A stretch of DNA of 64,000 bases. Source: Rattus norvegicus (lineage: Eukaryota > Chordata > Mammalia > Rodentia > Muridae). The stretch lies in the NCBI RefSeq assembly GCF_036323735.1, contig NC_086024.1, forward strand, positions 64,458,424-64,522,423, given 5' to 3'. This document shows positions 32,485 to 44,989 of the stretch, in pieces. A program made the translations under genes and the position numbers. Within the stretch, counting starts at the first letter, position 1; every line of letters starts with the position of its first letter. The notes beneath the pieces were generated by a model. That model was not told where the DNA came from. It worked only from the letters and a program-made list of their open reading frames with translations, and made no database searches.

Positions 32485-34300
32485 AAAACAGAGCTTTTCT
32501 TCTTAGGACTAAGGGCAGAACAGTTCAAAGGAACTAGTCTGACCTCATTAGTACAAAGTTAAAGCCATTTAAAATCCATCTTTCTCCTTATCTATGCTTG
32601 TCTGTGCTAATTCACCATTAGGTCTTGAGTCTCCAGATGCTAGCTTGTGCTGTCATTGCCTCTGCTGGCACTGACTTCTTCCTGCTCACTCTTCCTCAAA
32701 AATGATTTCCCAACTTCTCCAACATGCTTGTGGCTAGAGCTGCTACCTTTCGTCAAACGGGTGATGTAATCAGTGAATGATTTCATGTATATAGAGAAGA
32801 TTGTGAGCTTTGTCAACATAGGGGACAGAGCTAACTCATCCTGCATCCCTTCTGGGAAACACCACTGAGCAGTTGTTTCAAGACCCAGTGAATGACTAGT
32901 ATGTAAGAAATTAGCACTCTACAGCAGATTTTGGCTATGACCCTTTGGTACAATCTAGCTCAATGTCTGTTTTTGTCCAAGTGGACAAGTATCCAAGCTC
33001 CTCCTGCACCATGCCTCCCTGGATGCTGCCATGCTCCCACCTTGATGATACTGGACTAAATCTCTGAATCTATAAGCCAGCCCCCAATTAAATGTTGTCC
33101 TTATAAGAGTTGCCTTGGTCATGGTGTCTGTTCACAGCCGTAATCCCTAATGGAGACACAAATCAACATAATAAAGGCATATGTTGCAGTAAAAATAAAA
33201 AATGGGTTCCTTTTATCCTGCACTAGCTGGCACTGTAGGGCCACATGGCATCTGCAGGATATTTTCATCTCAATCAGCAAAGCATCTCACCCACTAAGCT
33301 CCATCCAATCTCACACTGCTGATGGCTACTCTCTGAGCCAGGCAGCAATCTCTCTACCCATCTAGTTTCCAAGGTGGGTCACTGCCACACCAGTTTCATA
33401 CAGAGACTGCCTATCTCCTGGCTCTCTTAATGTGGGCTCAGTGAAGTCACCACATGAACAAACACACCACACAATAACTTCTGATCCAACTGATGAGATA
33501 TAATTTGCCCATCTAGACAGCACAGAATCCTGTACATTCCCATCCCTTAAAATTAGTCATAACAACTTGTATCTTTGCACAGAGAAGAATCTTAACATCT
33601 GCCTCCATGTTCTCCCAGCTCCTTCTCTTCCTCCAGCCATTCTCCCTTGCTTCTAAATCTTTGTTCCCACCCATCCTTCCTTCTCATCCAATGACAGGTC
33701 TTGTTCTCTCCTGTACCTGCCTTTATCTGCATAATGACATCAACGTACAGGCATACAGGGCTCTGTAGTTTGCAGAGCACTCAAAGATGCATTTGAATTA
33801 TGGTGTTGGCTGTGTAAGAATGATGTTGTCTTTAAGGGATCAGATTTACTTGTCTTACATTGGAATGGGAAGCAAGGATCATAGTTGATTCAACGCCTAT
33901 GCATTTATTTTACATTTGAGTTTCTGTTCTCCTTACACTTGTCATTCATGCTAACAGTTGATGATCTGCCCATTTTACACTCTCCTTACACTGATGTGCA
34001 TGCGATTAGATGCGGACCTTCCCACTTTACAGTCTGTTTATACTCTTTCTCTGAAAGTCTCAAGCCTTTCAAAAGATGTGGGAGAACCCTAGAATGTAAG
34101 GGAGCCCGATAAAATATTATAAGAAAATAGATATTTTAATAATTTTAACTGATCCATGCTAACATACTTCTAAATACTTTCCTATTATTGGACTTTTAAA
34201 ATTAATATTTAAAGATTTTTTTGAGAGAACCCATTCAATGTTTTCATTTTGAAACAAATTCATTTTGCCTTCTAGTACCATAGCATAGCAGTTACCATTT
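32485..34300. other. Intron with one rodent repeat fragment
   Basis: No exon recognised. 32995-33160 holds a repeat listed separately; the remainder looks single-copy. Confidence 0.55.
32995..33160 (+). repeat. Rodent interspersed repeat, 3' part
   Basis: CAGCCCCCAATTAAATGTTG, GAGTTGCCTTGGTCATGGTG and TCTGTTCACAGCCGTAAT match the end of the copy at 52077-52430 and the reverse of 54355-54664. Family not named. Confidence 0.75.
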
Positions 34301-34304
34301 TAAC

Positions 34305-34896
34305 CCATATTTTTTATTCATATTTTTTATTGGATGTTTTTATTTACATTTCAAATGTTATTCCCTTTCCTGGTTTCCCATCCAAAGCCCCCATCCCAAA
34401 CCCCTCCCCCTTCTTCTAAAAGGGTGTTTCCCCTCCCTAACCACTCCCTCTTCCCACTTCCCTGCCATGACATTCCCATACCCTTGTGGGGGGGGGGGGT
34501 GTTGTGTTCCAGCCTTTGCAGGACCAAGGGCTTCTCTTCCCATTGGTGCCCAACATATGCAGCTGGAGCCATGGGTCTGTCCATGTGTACTCTTTGGATG
34601 GTGGTTTAGTCCCTGGGAGCTCTGGTTGGTTGGTATTGTTGTTCTTATGGGGTTGCAAGCCCCTTCAGCTCCTTCAATCCTTTCTCTGATTCTTCCAACA
34701 GGGACCCCGTTTTCAGTTCAATGGTTTCCTGGTAGCATTCGCCTCTGTATTTGTCACACTCTGGCCAATCCTCTCAGGAGACAGCTATATCAGGCTCCTG
34801 TCAGCATGCACTTCTTAACTTCATCAATATTGTTTAGGTTTGGTGGCTGTGTGTATATGTATATATATTTCCATCCATTTGCCTACGAATTTCATA
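34305..34896 (-). mobile_element. Antisense L1 3' UTR, truncated
   Basis: It starts with the reversed tail (TTACATTTCAAATGTTATTC), then a C/T-rich block, GTTTAGTCCCTGGGAGCTCTGG, GGTTGCAAGCCCCTTCAG and CGCCTCTGTATTTGTCACAC. A short ORF2 scrap (CATTTGCCTACGAATTTCAT) ends it near 34896. A run of 12 G lies at 34487-34498. Confidence 0.85.
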
Positions 34897-34914
34897 TCTT
34901 ATATCTTATATCCT

Positions 34915-35140
34915 AATCTCAGTTTCCCCTTCCTCCCCTCCCATGGTCTTCCACGCTCCCCTCTGCTCTCTCCTCCTTATCCACAGCCTTCTGCCTCCCT
35001 TTAGAAGAGAGCAGGCCACGCAGGAATATCAACCTATCAGGGCATAACAACCTACAACAGCAGGCCCATACCATCTCATCAAGACTGAACAGCACAACCC
35101 ATTAGGAGGGAAAGGGTCCAACCAGTCATGGTGGCAACAT
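34915..35140 (-). mobile_element. Antisense Lx-type L1 3'-UTR scrap
   Basis: AGAGAGCAGGCCACGCAGGA, CAGGGCATAACAACCTACAA and CCCATTAGGAGGGAAAGGGT parallel the sequence at 1-120, in the same orientation. Confidence 0.6.
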
Positions 35141-37254
35141 TAGGGAGGCCAAAGCCTTTGAAGGTCATTTTGTATGCTCTACATGAGACTATGTTTTATA
35201 AAAGAAGACAAAGTCAAGTAAGTAACCAAATACATAAATAAGTAAATTTCTCATGTGTACTCTACAATTAAAATAGTTTAAAAAAATCTTGCTGAAGGAA
35301 TAATGTAAAATGTCTATTCTAATCTTAGTTAACGCAAATCTCCCTTTTAAATAAAATTACTGAATGAAAATCAGTATATCGTTGGTTGAAATTAATATGT
35401 GATCAGTAGTGAAAAGGGTAAATTTTTAAGGCTTCGTTAAGTTATAGCATATTAGAGTTAGTTTTGATCACTAAATCTGACTTTCATAAAGTTAATAGTG
35501 ATTTACTAGAATCTACCTTATAACCACACCTACTAGGCTAAGGTATTTCTTTTACCTCCAGTGATATTTTTGTAGAAAAGAGTTTAGTCCAAAGCATCTT
35601 CAAGTCGACTCACATCCTCTTGTGGTAAAGTGCACCTGTCTGTCCATCTGCCTAATGTTTCTTGGGACCTACAGTCGAATGAAACATTCCTTTCTAATTA
35701 GCCATGGTCATATTTAGTTCATTCATATAAATTACATTTCACTTTAAAAAATCACTAATCAGGTCCTAAATTATGTCATTTCACAAGTCATTATAGAATT
35801 ATGCAGACACTACTTAAACAGAACCTCTAATACTAGAATATCCAGAGACTTTTAAAGCAAATTTTGTTGCCTTTCTTTGGACATTATAACAACATAAAAA
35901 CAAAACAGGTATTTTTTTTCAGTTTTTCAAACAAAGAAACTTATTTACAAAATAATGAAGGGGAATGCTGTCAAACAAATTAATAATTTATACTTGAAGG
36001 CTGTTTTGATTGATCTGATGCTTCTTGATTTAATGCAGCGCTGACTAGAAGCCAATAGAACACAATGAACAAGGTCAGAAGAGAGGTTGTTCATTAATGT
36101 GTGTGGTGTTTAAAGAGCCTTTTGCCTGGATGGACTATGATGGTTCAGTTATTGTGTCCTCTTCATGTACTTTATGTTAAGCACTGTATTTTGTGAAGAA
36201 CTTTGCTCACTTTTCAAGAGTAAGTTCTGATTTGATTTTCTTTCTGTCTCATAGCACTCCTCTGTGTTCTTGTTAGTTAAGAACCTTGCTTTTAAGGAAA
36301 GTAGTTTCCCCCCCCCCCCGATGAAAGAGCACAATACTATTAATTATTTGATTGCAGCAAGGCCTTTCTGCAGACTGTGCATTTAACTTATAACTTTGTT
36401 TCAGTGTAAAGTATAGCATGTGCTTCACCAGCCTGTTAGCCTCCTCATCTGCATCTCTTCCTCAGCCTTATGGGGTCCATGTCCACAGTGTTTGTCAGTT
36501 TAGTACTTGGCCATGTGTAAGATTCTGAAGAACGTGGCCCTCTTTTGTGACGAGAATTTAAATAGGACATTCCTGTTTATGAAAACATTACTCTAAATTT
36601 ATAGGTCATTGCTTATGTTTAGGGTGACCAACCTCTTTATGAAATTATTTCCTACATTTTCTGTTTTAATTCCTGGAAACCTCCCGTATAGAAATGGCCA
36701 TGGGTAGCATGATGCTGCATTACTGTGTCTGCTCAAACATGGCAGTCTCACTTCAAAGTAGATCAAATAAAAACATCACAAAGTTTACAGGGAATGATCA
36801 CTTGCAGATTCACAATGTATTAATATTCTAATATATGTATTAGAATATTAATATATATTCCTACACATTTTTCATAGTCAATAGCATATACACAGAGCCT
36901 AGACTAAATTGTATTACCTTCAAAGCTAGTAATATGTTCCTTGACCCTAGCCCTTGATTTACTTTACCTTAAAGTCTTTTCTTGGGAGGGGAGATTTCTC
37001 CTGCTATGTTTGTTCTAGCCACCATTCAAGCTGAATGGGGTGGGGGTTGAGGTAGAAAGGGAGATTACATTTTATAAGTGGTATTTTCCTTTTGCTTTTT
37101 AAAATGTACTATGGACCTCTATATTCATAACATCACCATAAAAGTGAATTTAACAGGCAGTAAAATAATAAGCAGGTAAAGAAACCACTGTGTAGTGTCA
37201 GCTCCTCTGGCTCATTCCCAGAGACGTCAAGGAGTGCTTTACGTGTGTTTCTGA
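35141..37254. other. Intron, mostly single-copy
   Basis: No exon seen. It contains a C11 run at 36310-36320 and a perfect AT-rich hairpin at 36818-36853. Confidence 0.55.
36818..36853. repeat. Perfect inverted repeat, 16-bp arms, 4-nt loop
   Basis: Left arm TATTAATATTCTAATA (36818-36833), loop TATG, right arm its exact reverse complement (36838-36853). Confidence 0.95.
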
Positions 37255-37481
37255 GGGGCTGAAGAGATGGTGGCTCAGCAGTTCAGAGCACAAATCGCCC
37301 TTGTGGAGAACCTCGGTTTGGTTTCTAGCACCCAAGAGGTGGATTACAGTTATCTATGACTCTCTCTTTTCTGGAGATCTTATGCCTTTTCTGGCCTCTA
37401 CAGGCAGTAGACATACATGTGTACATGTATACACATAGGAAGAAACACTCATACACATGAAATACATTTTTTAAAAGAAAA
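37255..37481 (+). mobile_element. B3-type SINE
   Basis: GGGGCTGAAGAGATGGTGGC start, TTGGTTTCTAGCACCCAAGA in the B-box area, and a TTCTGGCCTCTACAGGCA end segment with ACACATGTGTAC-type tail. Confidence 0.82.
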
Positions 37482-39332
37482 GTATGCTAAGAGCTATTAG
37501 AACAACACAAGTTTCTTCCCTTCCTGATATCTGTCCCTTCAGTCACCAGGTCATCTAAAGCCTCACAGTGGGACAGTCCAATCTCATTTTCAAGACTATA
37601 GAGAAGGTCCTGATGTTATTACAGGTTGAGTCACAGGTAAGAGAATGAGCAGACCAATCCAGAAAGTTTGTGTAAGTCATTTGATACTCCTAATTAACTA
37701 TGACCAATGGGGCAGGATCTGGTTGACAGTTAACTAAATTTGAGCTAGTCTGAGTCAGTTGTCCATTATCATTATCATTATCAAAGGACAGTGTTCTGTG
37801 TTAACCGTGGTTTGCCAGCTCTCTTCCTCTACACCAGCCAAGTATGGCCCGAGGAAGATGTTATATAAAAGTTTTTGCAGCTTCTTTGAAACTTGCCAGT
37901 GGCTGTTGTTCACAACCACCATGGATTTCTATGTCAGAAAAAGAACATATAGCATTATAATATAGTCAAAGTTTGGAAACTATACATGATATAACAGAGG
38001 CATGGAACCCTGCCATTCATCATAGTGGTCATCTCCAGTGACCATCTCCAGTGGTCATCATTAGGCTGCAGTGAATTTAAAGAAAACATGGCATTGAGAA
38101 TGTTGATAACTAAGGAAGGAAAGCTAAGGTAGGCTAGGAAGCCAGAGACTTCTCTTTTCTTGCTGTGACCTGAGTCTGGTTTTCAGCAGAGAGGCAGAAA
38201 TTTAACCCAAGTCACAAGTGCTAAGCCCTCTCTTCCTTCCTACCTCTACACATGCAGTTTTCTAGGAATTAGACCAGAAATCTTCTCTACGGGCAAAGAT
38301 ATACACTAAACACATTGTGCAACCCTAGAGGCCCTGGTTTCACCTTTCGTATTACAGTTCCGTCCACAGGATCTCCAGAGGTGCCTCACTTATCCCTCTC
38401 ATCCAAAGAAATAGAAAAGTGAAAAGGGGCTTTTTAGTAAGTTTCAGGTGGAATTTGAGAGCCACTAAAATGGTATATATGGCTTATGCTATAGTAATTG
38501 AAGCTTCCCCCAGAGGAACCTATACTCACACTTTGCTTGTCTAACTTTCTGTGTGACTCTATTGGAGAAGCCCATAGTGTAATAGTCTTTCCTCTCCTGA
38601 GTTTCTCTCTTCCCTTAACCCTTATGCGTAAGTCTACAAGAAAATATCTTTAGTACAGGCTCCACCTCTGCTCTGTCATACTGGCTGGGCCTGAAATTCT
38701 GTTCTGCTTTAAAGCAATGGATTCAGGTTTAGCCTAGGGAATCCTCAGCCTATTGAGGGTAGAAGTGTGGATCTGTGGCTCTGTCCCTTCATCACTGACA
38801 GAAGTGGAAATCTGCCAGATGTACAGTCATGCAAGTATTTGTGATGTGTGGAATGTTTAAATAGTTTCATTTGATTAGAAATTTATCAGTGGGATGGGCA
38901 CTAGTAAGAACCTCTACCATGGCATTCTGGATATTGTACTACAGAGCGTGAAGCAACATAGAAGTGTTTTCGAGCATGATAGAGAAAGTGAGAACAGCAT
39001 GTTACAAACAACATTGCAGCACTGTTGTGTATGATGAGTTAACAACAACGAAATTAGCAGTGGAAAAAACCTAGATCTTTAATTTCCCTGCCTTAGTGTC
39101 CAAGTACACAAGATAGTAGGAAGGAAGTTCTCTCAGAGCAGCCTTGCTCCAGCAGCCCAAGAGAAAGGTATAGTAAGTCTAATCAGTTGCCATCCATTAG
39201 GAAGGGAAGCTGATAAAGGAGCCCAAGGACCCCATGGTTCTGTTAAATTATTGACAGGGGCCTTAGTGAGAACAGAGAATAGAAGTGTTTGGAAATGGGT
39301 TTAAGCAATCCAGGTTAGAGTGTTGATCATAG
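37482..39332. other. Intron, mostly single-copy
   Basis: No exon or SINE recognised. A small local repeat (CATCTCCAGTG twice) lies at about 38028-38055. Confidence 0.5.
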
Positions 39333-39507
39333 TTCAGTCCTGGTTCTGCAAGGCAATCCAAAGAAGTCCTCAATACTGGAAGGGGCATGCTGGTCTCAGG
39401 AGCTGATTTCCTCCTGCACAGTATCACCTTGTCACTGTAGGTAACTGCTCTCCATTGGTGTTATCTTAGTCACTGTTCTATTGCTATGAAGAGACACCAT
39501 GACCAAA
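39333..39507 (+). repeat. 175-bp direct duplication, copy 1 (probable source)
   Basis: Begins TTCAGTCCTGGTTCTGCAAG and ends ATGACCAAA. It matches 40137-40311 at 171 of 175 positions with no gap. The first 135 bp or so is not a repeat I recognise; the last 40 bp is the start of the interspersed repeat that continues to about 39895. Confidence 0.97.
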
Positions 39508-39895
39508 GCAACTCTTATTTAAAATGAATGAATGAATGAATGAATGAATGAATAAATAAATAAATAAATTATTGGAGCTTGTTTATGTTTTAGAGGGATA
39601 GTCCACTATCTTTGTCTATTATCTTGATGACAGAATGTTGAAGACCACAGACAGACATGGTGCTAGAGCAGTAGCTAAGAGTCTGACTCCCTGACCCATA
39701 GGCAACAGGCAAGGGGCACATGCTGTTGGAGGGAGACTCGCATGGGTTTTTGAAGCCACAAAGCCCATCCCTGCATACTTCCTCCAACAGGGCCACACCT
39801 CCTTCCAAGACAGAATGTCCCTAACAGTTCATCAACTATGGAAATACTGGAACCTATGGGGTCCAATCTCATTCTGACTAGCACAGATGGGTACT
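39468..39895 (-). repeat. Rodent interspersed repeat, reverse orientation
   Basis: TTAGTCACTGTTCTATTGCT and AGAGACACCATGACC are the reverse of the family end seen at 33120-33150. It is interrupted by TGAA/TAAA tandem repeats at 39521-39569, then continues with TCCTCCAACAGGGCCACACC near 39780. Confidence 0.75.
39521..39569 (+). repeat. (TGAA)n(TAAA)n microsatellite
   Basis: About seven TGAA/ATGA units followed by about five AAAT units, inside the interspersed repeat. Confidence 0.95.
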
Positions 39896-40064
39896 CTGTC
39901 CTCTAAGGCTTTCTATTTCTGGAGCCCAAAGTGACAACTGGATGGAAAGCAATGGCTACAGACCTTTAGGTATTTTTAGGGGACTGGAACTGGACATTAG
40001 GAAAAGCAGATGGATGGTAAGGTTCTTCAGTTACTCTTTTTGTTTCAAGGGGCCATGAAATGGT

Positions 40065-40066
<2 letters not shown>

Positions 40067-40136
<70 letters not shown>
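40067..40136 (+). repeat. (TA)n microsatellite
   Basis: About 35 uninterrupted TA units. The second copy of the 175-bp duplication starts at its right edge, and a further ATATATATAT follows that copy at 40312-40320. Confidence 0.98.
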
Positions 40137-40140
<4 letters not shown>

Positions 40141-40311
40141 GTCCTGGTTCTGCAAGGCAATCCAAAGAAGTCCTCAGTACTGGAAGGGGCATGCTGGTCT
40201 CAGGAGCTGGTTTCCTCCTACACAGTATCACCTTGTCACTGTAGGTAACTGCTCTCCATTGGTGTTATCTTAGTCACTGTTCAATTGCTATGAAGAGACA
40301 CCATGACCAAA
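40137..40311 (+). repeat. 175-bp direct duplication, copy 2 (probable insertion)
   Basis: Offset exactly 804 bp from copy 1. Differences: A/G in CAATAC versus CAGTAC, A/G in CTGATTT versus CTGGTTT, G/A in CTGCAC versus CTACAC, and T/A in TTCTATT versus TTCAATT. Flanked by TA repeats on both sides, and cut off mid-way into the interspersed repeat. Confidence 0.97.
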
Positions 40312-40484
40312 TATATATATCTCTTCTCCCTTCCATTTTCAACCACTTCTATATACCCAGCCCCCTTCTTTTCTCTCAAATTAAGAGCTTCTTTTCCTAT
40401 AATTATAAATCTCTATCATTCTCCCTCTCCCCCTGCCCCCCATCCTGTTGAGTCTGTATATTGTTACTTGTGTGTGTGTGTATG

Positions 40485-40516
<32 letters not shown>

Positions 40517-40770
40517 TATAATTTCAAGATGATTACTTGGGTTTGGATAGCTAATTAACTAATCGGAGGGCTTTTCTTGGGGGAAGGGGGTTGGACAGGG
40601 AAAGCGTTCTGTAGTTACCTTTAGTTCTTTGTCTAGGGTGGAGGCATCATGAACTTTTCTACTTCCACATTAGCAAGTGTTGTTGGTGGTGTTGGTGGTT
40701 TGGGTCATGTTTAGGCAGCCATGTTGGTGAGACTTCATGGGCTTAGCTTCTGCCTTGGTTACTATTATCT
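40312..40770 (-). mobile_element. Antisense Lx-type L1 3'-UTR fragment
   Basis: C/T-rich start, TTGTTACTTG with TG/TATG repeats (40469-40521), AGTTCTTTGTCTAGGGTGGA, CATGAACTTTTCTACTTCCA, CATGTTTAGGCAGCCATGTT and GGTGAGACTTCATGGG in the order known for this UTR. Parallel to 52600-53470. Confidence 0.7.
40469..40521 (+). repeat. TG/TATG/TA simple repeat
   Basis: Mixed TGTG, TATG and TATA units. Confidence 0.92.
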
Positions 40771-42872
40771 TCTGCCTTCAGCCTTGATAATGAACATGCC
40801 TAGATACGGGGCGAAGCAGATATGTAATAAAGAGGACAGATGCAAATGAAAGCAGGGATGCTTTATCCTTTGTCTGTTTCCTTATTGGCCCCGAGTAGTA
40901 GTGCAGTGCTTTAGCAAATGCAGTTTCCAAATGCCTGCTAGAGTAGCAAAGGAGATACTAGACTTTACTATGTGTAAAGGAGCCTCCTCTCTCACAGACA
41001 CTTGGGGCTTTAAGAGCTGTGGGTTGTCTTTTTTTTTTTCTTCTTCTTTTTTTTTAAATCACCAATAACCAAGTAAATGTGTCTGAGGGTCTGCAGTTTC
41101 ATGAAAAGCTGATCTTGTGGAGTAATTTAAAGAGCCAGTTAAGAATTATTGAGTGTGAAAGAGTCCCTATTCACCCTTATGAATTGCTGAGCTTTCAGGG
41201 CTCTGGAAGTTAGCCTTGGTCTTGGTATAATATATTTAAAGTCAAAGCCAAGCATAAGGTTGAAAGCACGAGACCTCACTTCTCTCCAAAGTTTATGTGT
41301 GCCCTGTTTCATGCCATGTCATCTCTCTTTGGAGAAAGCAACTGGAAATCTCATGGTGTGACTCACCAAAGGAACAGCACTAAGGACTGTGGTTTCCGTG
41401 GGAGCTGTGCCAGCAAAGATTAATGTATTCTGTTTTAAGACCAAGAGTGCCTTCCAGATTCTGCTCTCTACTTGCAACCTATGCACATTCAAATTGAGTT
41501 CAATTTAAATGACAAAGGGTGATTTGCACTGTTTAACAAATGGCCGACTGGTATTAATCATCAGGCTTTTGGCAGTTTTGCTGCAAGAGGAGGACTGTTA
41601 AGTTCCTTCAGGAGCTGCCTGTAAAAGCAGTATATTTGTAGACTTGGCTTGGGCTAGTCTTTGTTGAATAATTAATTATGTCTTTACCGAAATTCCCTTT
41701 TGTCTCCAGAGTCAGTAATAAAATGGCCATCATGTAATGACACATTCTAAGATCTATGTTTAGATTGATGCAGTGCAAGTGCCAGACAGTTATTTTGTAT
41801 CTTTGCCATATTCTCTTGTGCATATGTCCCTCCCTGAGATCCATCTTGGAGTAAGACCTGTGAGTTTCTTGAATTACGCAGTGAGCTTTTCTTCACAACT
41901 TCTGTTCTCCTTTTCATGTTGCTCATCATGTTACACATATGCTTCAGAGGTTGCGAGTGTTTCTGTTCATGTCACCCAAGATGGTAATCTTTTCTGAGTG
42001 TTTCTTACTCTACCTCCTGGCACCTGCGATGTGGTTGACCACTTCCTTTTGAAAATGATTTGAGGACTTTCATTTCCTGGCTTCCTGGAACCAGATAACC
42101 AGCCATTTCTCCTAGGCATGTATTACATTTTCATTGTCCCCTGCCAAGCCTTTCAGTACTGTCATGCCCCAGCTCTGTCCTGACCTTTCATTGAAAGCCC
42201 TCATTGAGAAAATTGGCTCCATATCTTTAAATGCTATTTTTGTGCATTTAGTGTTCAGATTTGTAGCTTCGAAACTTATCATAGTTGGAAGTTTATTATG
42301 TACCTTGTAATTAATATGCTGCCTCTGTTCCTTCAGACAGCTTTTGTCTTGCTTGAAATTAGACCATTTCAGTAAATGGCATGGTTTAGTCACCCAGTTA
42401 TTAAGATAGAATTCAATAGGTCTCTTGATGTCTCATCACTACCAAATCCACCCCCCCACCCCCATAAAGGCTAGCGAGAACCTCTATCATGAACACTCTA
42501 AACTCTTCTGTCTTTCTACTCCAGAGTCACATCCCAAATGCAACTCACCATGTATCAGCATCTTCTTTACTGCCTACAATCTCCTCTACTATCTACCCAA
42601 CCTACCCTACTATCTAACAACTCCTGCCAGAAATAGTTCTGTGGTTTCCTGTTACGATCAGAACTCAAAAGCACCCTCACAGTTTTCCCTGATTCACCAG
42701 ATCTTGGTCTTCAGTTTTCAGAGTCCTCCCACCTTGAACCCCTGAAGTTTTCTCCTTCCACGTCTATACCTCTTTCACCCTATTAGTGCCTAAATATAAC
42801 TCAAAGTTGTAGAACCATCGAATGTTTCCTCTCGATTGAATTCTCTTCTGCAGATTCCCCCCTTATTAAAAA
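40771..42872. other. Intron, mostly single-copy
   Basis: No exon, SINE or L1 recognised. A T-rich run is at about 41032-41056. Confidence 0.5.
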
Positions 42873-43100
42873 GTATTCCTTTTTAGTTTTTATTTTACGT
42901 GTCTGAGTCTTTTGGCTGAATGCAGGTCTGTGGACCAGGTCTGGTGCCTGATGCCCCATGGAGGCCAAAAGAGGAGACTGTGTCTCCTACAACTTAAGCT
43001 ACAGATGGTTCTTAGCCACAATGTGAGTGATGGGAATCAATCCTTGGTCACCTGGCAGGGAACCTAATTATCTTAACCACTGACCCATCTCTCCAGCCTC
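42873..43100 (-). mobile_element. B3-type SINE, antisense
   Basis: It ends CCATCTCTCCAGCCTC, with GGGAATCAATCC as the reversed B box and CTTAACCACTGACCCATC as the reversed start. Confidence 0.82.
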
Positions 43101-44916
43101 ATCTTTCTCAGATCTTCGCACATCTCTCCTTATTTACTTCAAATATCTTTTCTTCACTTTCCAGTGTAAAGGAAATACAAAATTGCATGCATTCCACTAA
43201 TATATCTATCCACCCTATCGTTACTATTTTTCTTGATTGTATTATTTCTTTTTAAAAATTTCTTGTTTTCCAAAAGAAAATTAATCATCACTGTATAAAC
43301 TGACAATATGGCCATTTTAGGGAGTGGGAAAGGTTTTAATATAGATGTGGGAGATCAGCCAGAGGCTTCTGGAAGAGCCCAAAACAGAGGGAGAAAGGAG
43401 TGGGATGAATTTGGCCATTGAATTGGACATGGCCAGGGCTATCTGCAAAACAACAGAACAGCAGGCAACAGAGAATAGAGAGAACTAGTGAGACAAGCAG
43501 GAGCTGGAGAAGGAATAGAAAGAATAGCCAGGTTATGAGAAATATGTGGTAAGCATCTGAGTGGAGGGAGGAGAGACTGGTATGGAGGCATTGAGATGTA
43601 TAACAGGTTCTCCTGAGTAGGGAGTGAGTGAGCCTTGAGGCAAGCATTGGCCTTGATTATGCTGAAAGGTGCCAAGGTTATAAGTTAATCAGAGAACCAA
43701 GGCACTTACTTTTACTATTGGTAAGGAAAATGACTCCTATCGGTAGATATGGAAGTAGCTTCACTTCCTGAGGAAATGTTGGCTTTTATCTAACTACTAA
43801 AAATCCAGGCTGGGTTCATTTCTGGATATTTGGATTGCCTTCTGGAGTTTGAGGAATTGGAGTTTCCTTTGGCCCTGGCAATCAGGAGCCTTGTCTTTCG
43901 ATTCACTGCCATAGAACACAGCTCCTGGTTCACAATAGCCATCTAATACTTCTGTGTTAAAGTCATCTGTGAGTGAGCTTAACATCACCAATTTTTTCTG
44001 TTGCAGAAATAAGACAGTATCAAGTGAAAAGAAAAAAGGCTGAAATTTGTTTGCCTTGGGCATTATGCTGTCCAGGAAGAAGTAGAGATGCAGAGATGGA
44101 TCCCACTTTAAAAGCAACTAGAGATTCAAATAGAAGAAACAACGGGAAGGGTTTTAGATGGAAGGCAGGGCTTTTCCAATGGTCAATGGCTGGCTAAAAC
44201 CTGATAGGCAGAATTACGATAAAAGTGGTTGGGATTTGGGGGGATCAGAGTAATGACTTTTTCTTGTAGGTGACAATTGGAAACATGAGCTGACAGGATA
44301 TCTGTGGGATAAAAATAAGTAGAGTCATCTCATAAAGGATGACATGGAATCCAAGGGTTAAAACAGTGACATGGACCAGAAAAGCTCTGGGTAAACAAGA
44401 CAAAAGGCAAAGTAAAGCTCCTTATTCTGTTCTCGAGCTCTAGACAGAATCGTGTGACCCACAGCTGAAATGGTCCAACTGTGTGTGCTTCACAAACTGC
44501 TCTTAGACAACCTGGTAGTTGTTGAAACATTTCCCTGCTTCACTGAGATACTGGCTTAGTGAGACAATGTGGGTTTTGGGTTTCAGTGCATCTTCCCAAA
44601 TGAAAAAAAAATTCAGTTTTCATGCAGAGGGAAGACATGACTTGAGGAGCACACATTCATGGGATCCCATGACTTTATAAACCTCATGCACTTAAACACA
44701 GTTTAGTTTTGCTGACTGCTTGCAAATATGGGTAATGGGTGTGTATGTGTGTGTGCATGATTGCTTTTAGGTAGATAGGGTGGAACTTCAAAGATGTTTT
44801 ATTCTAAAATGTAGACATTCTCGATTTTATTGGCTTTATTTGAAAGTTTCATACTCGTAAGTGTATGGTTTTCTTTTTACTTTGAGATATATATCAACTT
44901 ACATATAAGTTACATA

Positions 44917-44949
<33 letters not shown>

Positions 44950-44984
44950 TCACATGTTTACCAATAGTAGGAAACTATAGAATC
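43101..44984. other. Intron, no recognised gene
   Basis: The stretch about 43330-44330 has a less AT-rich composition and a few 100-codon chance frames on both strands, possibly an old LTR-like repeat I cannot name. Confidence 0.4.
44915..44950 (+). repeat. (TG)n(TA)n microsatellite
   Basis: Short GTGTGTG leading into about 13 TA units. Confidence 0.93.
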
Positions 44985-44989
44985 AGTTT

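Noticed and set aside
40010..40273. Open frame with YIYIYI repeats
   Set aside because: Translation of the TA microsatellite; not a protein.
43797..44117. 106-codon frame on the minus strand (43797-44117)
   Set aside because: No recognisable domain and no gene context. Listed here only to show it was seen.
43970..44275. Possible exon: TTTTTTCTGTTGCAG acceptor near 43990 and a GTAGGTGAC-like donor near 44267
   Set aside because: The frame between them closes early, the peptide is unrecognisable, and chance splice-like sites are expected in a long intron.
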